In this document: positions 6,038 to 8,341 of the stretch, piece by piece | Layout: every line of letters starts with the position of its first letter | Position numbering within the stretch: the stretch's first letter is position 1 | Source of the DNA: CAZNKO01 sp964573855 | GTDB lineage: Bacteria > Patescibacteriota > Patescibacteriia > UBA9934 > GWF2-40-263 | DNA: 8,341 nt | Direction: 5' to 3' | Assembly: GCA_964573855.1 (NCBI GenBank) | Contig: CAZNKO010000036.1 | Span: forward strand, 1-8,341 | Translations under genes and position numbers: made by a program | The notes under the pieces: model-generated | Seen by the model: only the letters and a program-made list of their open reading frames with translations | The model's database searches: none | Told to the model about the DNA's origin: nothing

Positions 6038-7336
6038 ATGAAATCCCTCCTGACCTACGACGACGCTCACATGTGGTCCGCAAAGGTCGGGGCCTCCGGA
6101 GCTTCTGCTTCCGATCTTGCTTCGATGGCAAAGGACCTCAAACGCGCGCATCAGAACCTTCAAAAACTCCAAAAAAACAAAAAGCAGGGATTTTTTGACG
6201 CCCCGTTTGATACAAGAACGGTTGCCCAAATCACAAAACAGGCTGCCGTGCTCAAAAAACGCGGGATCAAACATCTGTTTGTCGTCGGCATTGGAGGATC
6301 GGATCTTGGAGCCCGAACAATCTGGAAATCGCTCGGAGATCCGAAAAAAGGAATGTGGGTGTCCTTCTTAAGCAACCCGGATCCGGAACTGATGGCTCTC
6401 CACGCGGCGCCTGGAGATTGGTGGAAGCATACGGCCATGTGCATTGTTTCAAAATCCGGCACGACCCTCGAGACCTTGAGCATCTTTCTCACGCTCCGCG
6501 ACAGCCTCATCCGGTCAGTGGGGGGAAAAAAACATAAGGATCATATCGTCGTTATTACGGAGACGGGAGATAATCCGCTTCATGAGATGGCCGTAAAAAA
6601 CGGCTACGCCGTTCTTCCGCACCCGGAAAATATTAGTGGCCGATTTTCGGTCTTATCTGTGGTTGGACTTTTTCCGGCCGCCTGCGGCGGGGTGGATATA
6701 AAAAAACTCCTCTCCGGCGCCAAATGGCTCGAACAAGCCCGTCGTACGCAAGGGGCGAAGCATCTCGCGGCTAAATTTGCGGCGTTCCATTATCTCGCCC
6801 TTACCAAACGCAACCAGCCGATTCATGTCCTCATGCCCTATGCGGAATATCTCTATGAATTCGGTTTTTGGTTTCGACAACTCTGGGCCGAATCTCTGGG
6901 TAAGGATCGACAGGGGCCGACCCCCATCGCCGCACACGGACCGGCAGATCAACATTCACAGATCCAGTTGTACGCGGATGGTCCGAAGGATAAAATCGTG
7001 ACCTTCCTTGTCGCAGATCATTTTCGTCGCTCCGCCAAGGTGCCAAAACTCTCCGATGTTCCAAAAAATCTCGCGTATCTCTCCGGGCTCGATTTTGCCG
7101 ATGTCCTCCGCGCTGAGCAGCAGGGGACAGCCCATGGCCTCACGAAGGCGGGGCGACCAAACGGAACCCTCCATATTCCAGAGCTGTCGCCGGAATCGCT
7201 CGGAGCGTTATTTCAATTTTTCATGACAGCCACGGCATATCTCGCCGAACTTCTCAAAATTGACGCCTACGACCAACCCGGCGTTGAGGAAGGGAAGAGG
7301 GAAATCAAACGACTTCTCATAACCTCGTCGCCGTGA
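6038..7336 (+). CDS. pgi: Glucose-6-phosphate isomerase
   Basis: This enzyme interconverts glucose-6-phosphate and fructose-6-phosphate in the cytoplasm. The 432-residue length matches the shorter bacterial form. Signatures in order are VVGIGGSDLGAR (phosphosugar-binding SIS fold), SKSGTTLET, ENISGRFSVLS (usually GGRxS, with Ser replacing the first Gly here), FGFWFRQLWAESLGK with the catalytic Glu, GPADQHSQIQLYADGPKD with the catalytic His, and the C-terminal YDQPGVEEGK with the active-site Lys. All key residues are present, so it should be active. The hairpin-bearing 83-nt gap upstream and the possible promoter suggest that it starts a transcript separate from ftsQ. The 41-nt gap to the next gene shows no clear terminator. 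Confidence 0.96.
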   Translation: MKSLLTYDDAHMWSAKVGASGASASDLASMAKDLKRAHQNLQKLQKNKKQGFFDAPFDTRTVAQITKQAAVLKKRGIKHLFVVGIGGSDLGARTIWKSLGDPKKGMWVSFLSNPDPELMALHAAPGDWWKHTAMCIVSKSGTTLETLSIFLTLRDSLIRSVGGKKHKDHIVVITETGDNPLHEMAVKNGYAVLPHPENISGRFSVLSVVGLFPAACGGVDIKKLLSGAKWLEQARRTQGAKHLAAKFAAFHYLALTKRNQPIHVLMPYAEYLYEFGFWFRQLWAESLGKDRQGPTPIAAHGPADQHSQIQLYADGPKDKIVTFLVADHFRRSAKVPKLSDVPKNLAYLSGLDFADVLRAEQQGTAHGLTKAGRPNGTLHIPELSPESLGALFQFFMTATAYLAELLKIDAYDQPGVEEGKREIKRLLITSSP

Positions 7337-7365
7337 TGTCTCCCCATTAAAATCCTTTCTTTCAA

Positions 7366-7377
7366 GTGTCGTAAAAT
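7366..7377 (+). repeat. 12-mer GTGTCGTAAAAT at the start of the VanZ-like gene
   Basis: GTGTCGTAAAAT ends immediately before the ATG at 7378 and recurs exactly at 7813-7824, in the right arm of the hairpin after the same gene. It contains a TAAAAT that resembles a -10 box, but a promoter there would start transcription a few bases inside the annotated gene. An in-frame GTG at 7402 could then serve as the start. The copies may be by chance or part of a shared intergenic repeat vocabulary. Confidence 0.45.
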
Positions 7378-7779
7378 ATGTTAACGGTTCGCAAAGGCCT
7401 CGTGGGGGTGGGGATCGTCTATCTCGTGAATATCTTTATTGACGGACTTCATCTTTACAATTTCGGCTGGCCTGACCTTGTCATGCATATGGCCGGAGGG
7501 TTTGCGGTCGGCGTGCTCGGGGTCGCGATTCACCAATGGGCGGAAAAACGCTGGGGCGTGTTTAAACGCCCGTGGTGGTATCACGGGGTATCTCTCATCG
7601 GCTTTGTGGCCCTGATCGCGGTCTTTTGGGAGCTTCATGAATACGTTATCGACCAATGGATTCGCATTCCGCGGGGTCTTTCACTTACACAACCATCCAT
7701 TGCAGATACCATGGAAGATCTCTTTTTGGGGCTTCTGGGCGGGGCAGCAGCCGTGCTCCTCTTCCGCAAGAGGCTCTAA
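7378..7779 (+). CDS. Small four-helix membrane protein, VanZ/DUF2238-like
   Basis: The 133-residue protein has about four hydrophobic helices, near residues 7-23, 33-51, 70-88 and 113-128, joined by short basic loops (EKRWGVFKRP, FRKRL). Conserved-looking polar residues sit at membrane edges: DLVMHMAGG (33-41), FWELHEYVIDQW (83-94) and PSIADTMEDLFLGLLGG (106-122). The WE-x2-E and DTxxDL pattern is typical of the VanZ/DUF2238 (YjdF-like) group, whose biochemical role is not settled. The ATG at 7378 has no SD. Because TAAAAT abuts it, the start at GTG 7402 is a possible alternative, which would remove eight residues from the N-terminus. It is convergent with the SDR fragment downstream and follows pgi by 41 nt. 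Confidence 0.7.
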   Translation: MLTVRKGLVGVGIVYLVNIFIDGLHLYNFGWPDLVMHMAGGFAVGVLGVAIHQWAEKRWGVFKRPWWYHGVSLIGFVALIAVFWELHEYVIDQWIRIPRGLSLTQPSIADTMEDLFLGLLGGAAAVLLFRKRL

Positions 7780-7788
7780 GTGTCTTCT

Positions 7789-7830
7789 CATCAGATTTTA
7801 CGATCACCAACGGTGTCGTAAAATCTGATG
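7789..7830 (+). repeat. Hairpin A downstream of the VanZ-like gene
   Basis: CATCAGATTTTACGA (7789-7803) pairs perfectly with 7816-7830 over 15 bp. After one bulged T, CACC (7805-7808) pairs with GGTG (7812-7815) around a 3-nt loop. The stem can be lengthened by GTCTTCT (7782-7788) pairing with AGAAGAC (7839-7845) across an 8-nt bulge. The stem is AT-rich and not followed by a T tract on either strand. It may act as a bidirectional 3'-end structure between convergent genes, but a standard terminator is not shown. Confidence 0.7.
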
Positions 7831-7832
7831 CT

Positions 7833-7887
7833 TATGTTAGAAGACGCTCAACTCGACAAACCTTATGGTTAAGCGTCTTCTAACATA
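7833..7887 (+). repeat. Hairpin B with GTTAGAAG/CTTCTAAC arms
   Basis: TATGTTAGAAGACGCT (7833-7848) is the perfect reverse complement of 7872-7887, giving a 16-bp stem. After one mismatch, three more pairs (AAC/GTT) leave a loop of about 15 nt. The GTTAGAAG core (7836-7843) and its inverse (7877-7884) match the core of the 13-mer repeats around ftsQ. The AGAAGAC segment also pairs with 7782-7788, so hairpin B competes with the lengthened form of hairpin A. Confidence 0.7.
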
Positions 7888-7936
7888 TATTGTCCGACGC
7901 TTGATTATTCAAAATAAACAATAAACAAAAATTTTC

Positions 7937-8290
7937 CTAATCTAGCCAGCCAGCAAGCGCTCCCCCATCTATGTTATAAACGCTGCCGGTTATATAGTCC
8001 GCCTCATCTGAACAGAGAAATGCCGCAAGCGCGGCTACATCTTGGGGGTGACCGTAACGAGATATAGGCAGAGATTCAATCCAAGAATTTTGCGGCGGTT
8101 TTTTTAACTGCTTCTCACTCAGAATCAGCGGCGTTGCAATAGCCCCGGGAGCGATTGCGTTAACTCTTATTCCGTACCTTCCATATTCCAGTGCCGCTAC
8201 CTTTGTTGCCGCAATAACTGATGCTTTAGAAATGTCATAAGAAGTCCAGCCTTGTTCGGCTATCAAGCCAGCAAGAGATGCGATATTCAA
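7937..8290 (-). pseudogene. C-terminal fragment of a short-chain dehydrogenase/reductase (SDR)
   Basis: The 117 visible residues are the C-terminal half of a classical SDR, like FabG-type NAD(P)-dependent oxidoreductases. NIAS carries the catalytic Ser (S5), and SYDISK carries the catalytic Tyr and Lys (Y18, K22) at the usual 13-residue spacing from Ser. RVNAIAPGAIATP, RYGHPQDVAALAAFLCSDEADYITG and NIDGG follow. The Rossmann TGxxxGxG and NNAG segments, roughly the first 130 residues, are absent. The frame can start only at a TTG (8290-8288), just after an in-frame TAG at 8302-8300. The 51 bp up to the window edge do not resemble SDR in any frame. It is therefore probably a broken gene, though an assembly join at the window end could mimic this. 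Hand-counted GC is about 49% over 7981-8280, lower than alr, and it is the only minus-strand gene, so transfer is possible. Confidence 0.7.
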
Positions 8291-8300
8291 GGGGAATATC
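8282..8300. repeat. Short palindrome at the SDR break point
   Basis: GATATTC (8282-8288) and GAATATC (8294-8300) form a perfect 7-bp inverted repeat around AAGGG, exactly where SDR-like sequence stops. Just beyond it, CCGTTAGGAGCT (8320-8331) matches the 13-mer family core CCGTTAGAAGCT at 11 of 12 bases. This edge could be the end of a repeated or mobile sequence or an assembly artefact. Confidence 0.4.
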
Positions 8301-8341
8301 TAACTTCTGCCACCAAATTCCGTTAGGAGCTTGTAGAGTCG

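Noticed and set aside
7828..7872. Tiny ORF of 14 codons (MLMLEDAQLDKPYG) after a TAAAAT, as a leader peptide
   Set aside because: It lies wholly within the hairpins, has no SD, and no downstream plus-strand gene follows for it to regulate.
7789..7936. Classical intrinsic terminators for the convergent genes
   Set aside because: The hairpins have AT-rich stems and no adjacent T run on the required side. The T-rich stretch after the SDR stop on the minus strand has no GC-rich stem before it.

Overview
The window reads as a stretch of a small-genome bacterium, most likely a member of the Candidatus Patescibacteria (CPR, Parcubacteria-like). This placement is inferred from gene content and style rather than from a marker gene. 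Genes are compact, tightly packed and often overlapping, most starts lack a clear Shine-Dalgarno (SD) sequence, and TGA is used as a normal stop, which argues against the recoded Gracilibacteria/Absconditabacteria code. Nine intact genes lie on the plus strand. One broken gene lies on the minus strand at the right edge.

Layout. 24-1121 is a membrane protein with two bacterial PH (bPH2/DUF304) modules, followed one base later by greA (1123-1581). A ~95-bp gap (1582-1677) is filled with permuted, inverted CGTGGATCGTG-type words and runs directly into lysS (1678-3156). lysS is followed by three overlapping genes: a TagD/RibL-like nucleotidyltransferase (4-nt overlap), a NUDIX hydrolase (23-nt overlap) and alanine racemase (32-nt overlap). 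An FtsQ/DivIB-like POTRA protein (5106-5954) comes after a 19-nt gap. An 83-nt intergenic region with a perfect 14-bp inverted repeat and a possible promoter leads into pgi (6038-7336). A small four-helix VanZ/DUF2238-like membrane protein follows (7378-7779). The convergent gap 7780-7936 holds two adjacent hairpins. The minus-strand SDR dehydrogenase fragment (7937-8290) lacks its N-terminal half, and the last 51 bp beyond it do not look like SDR sequence.

The genes are mostly housekeeping. greA and lysS serve transcription and translation, alr supplies D-alanine for peptidoglycan, ftsQ links division to wall synthesis, and pgi belongs to sugar metabolism. The lysS-to-ftsQ block looks like one translationally coupled operon, and pgi probably starts a new transcript.

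I do not see a defence system, CRISPR array, or RNA gene. The least explained signal is in the intergenic DNA. A 13-mer (ACCCCGTTAGAAG) follows the alr stop and the ftsQ stop, and recurs inverted before pgi. Its GTTAGAAG core reappears as the arms of a separate hairpin near 7833-7887. This looks like a dispersed short palindromic repeat family. The unusual His-to-Asp change in the HxGH motif of the nucleotidyltransferase and the abrupt SDR junction are also worth checking.
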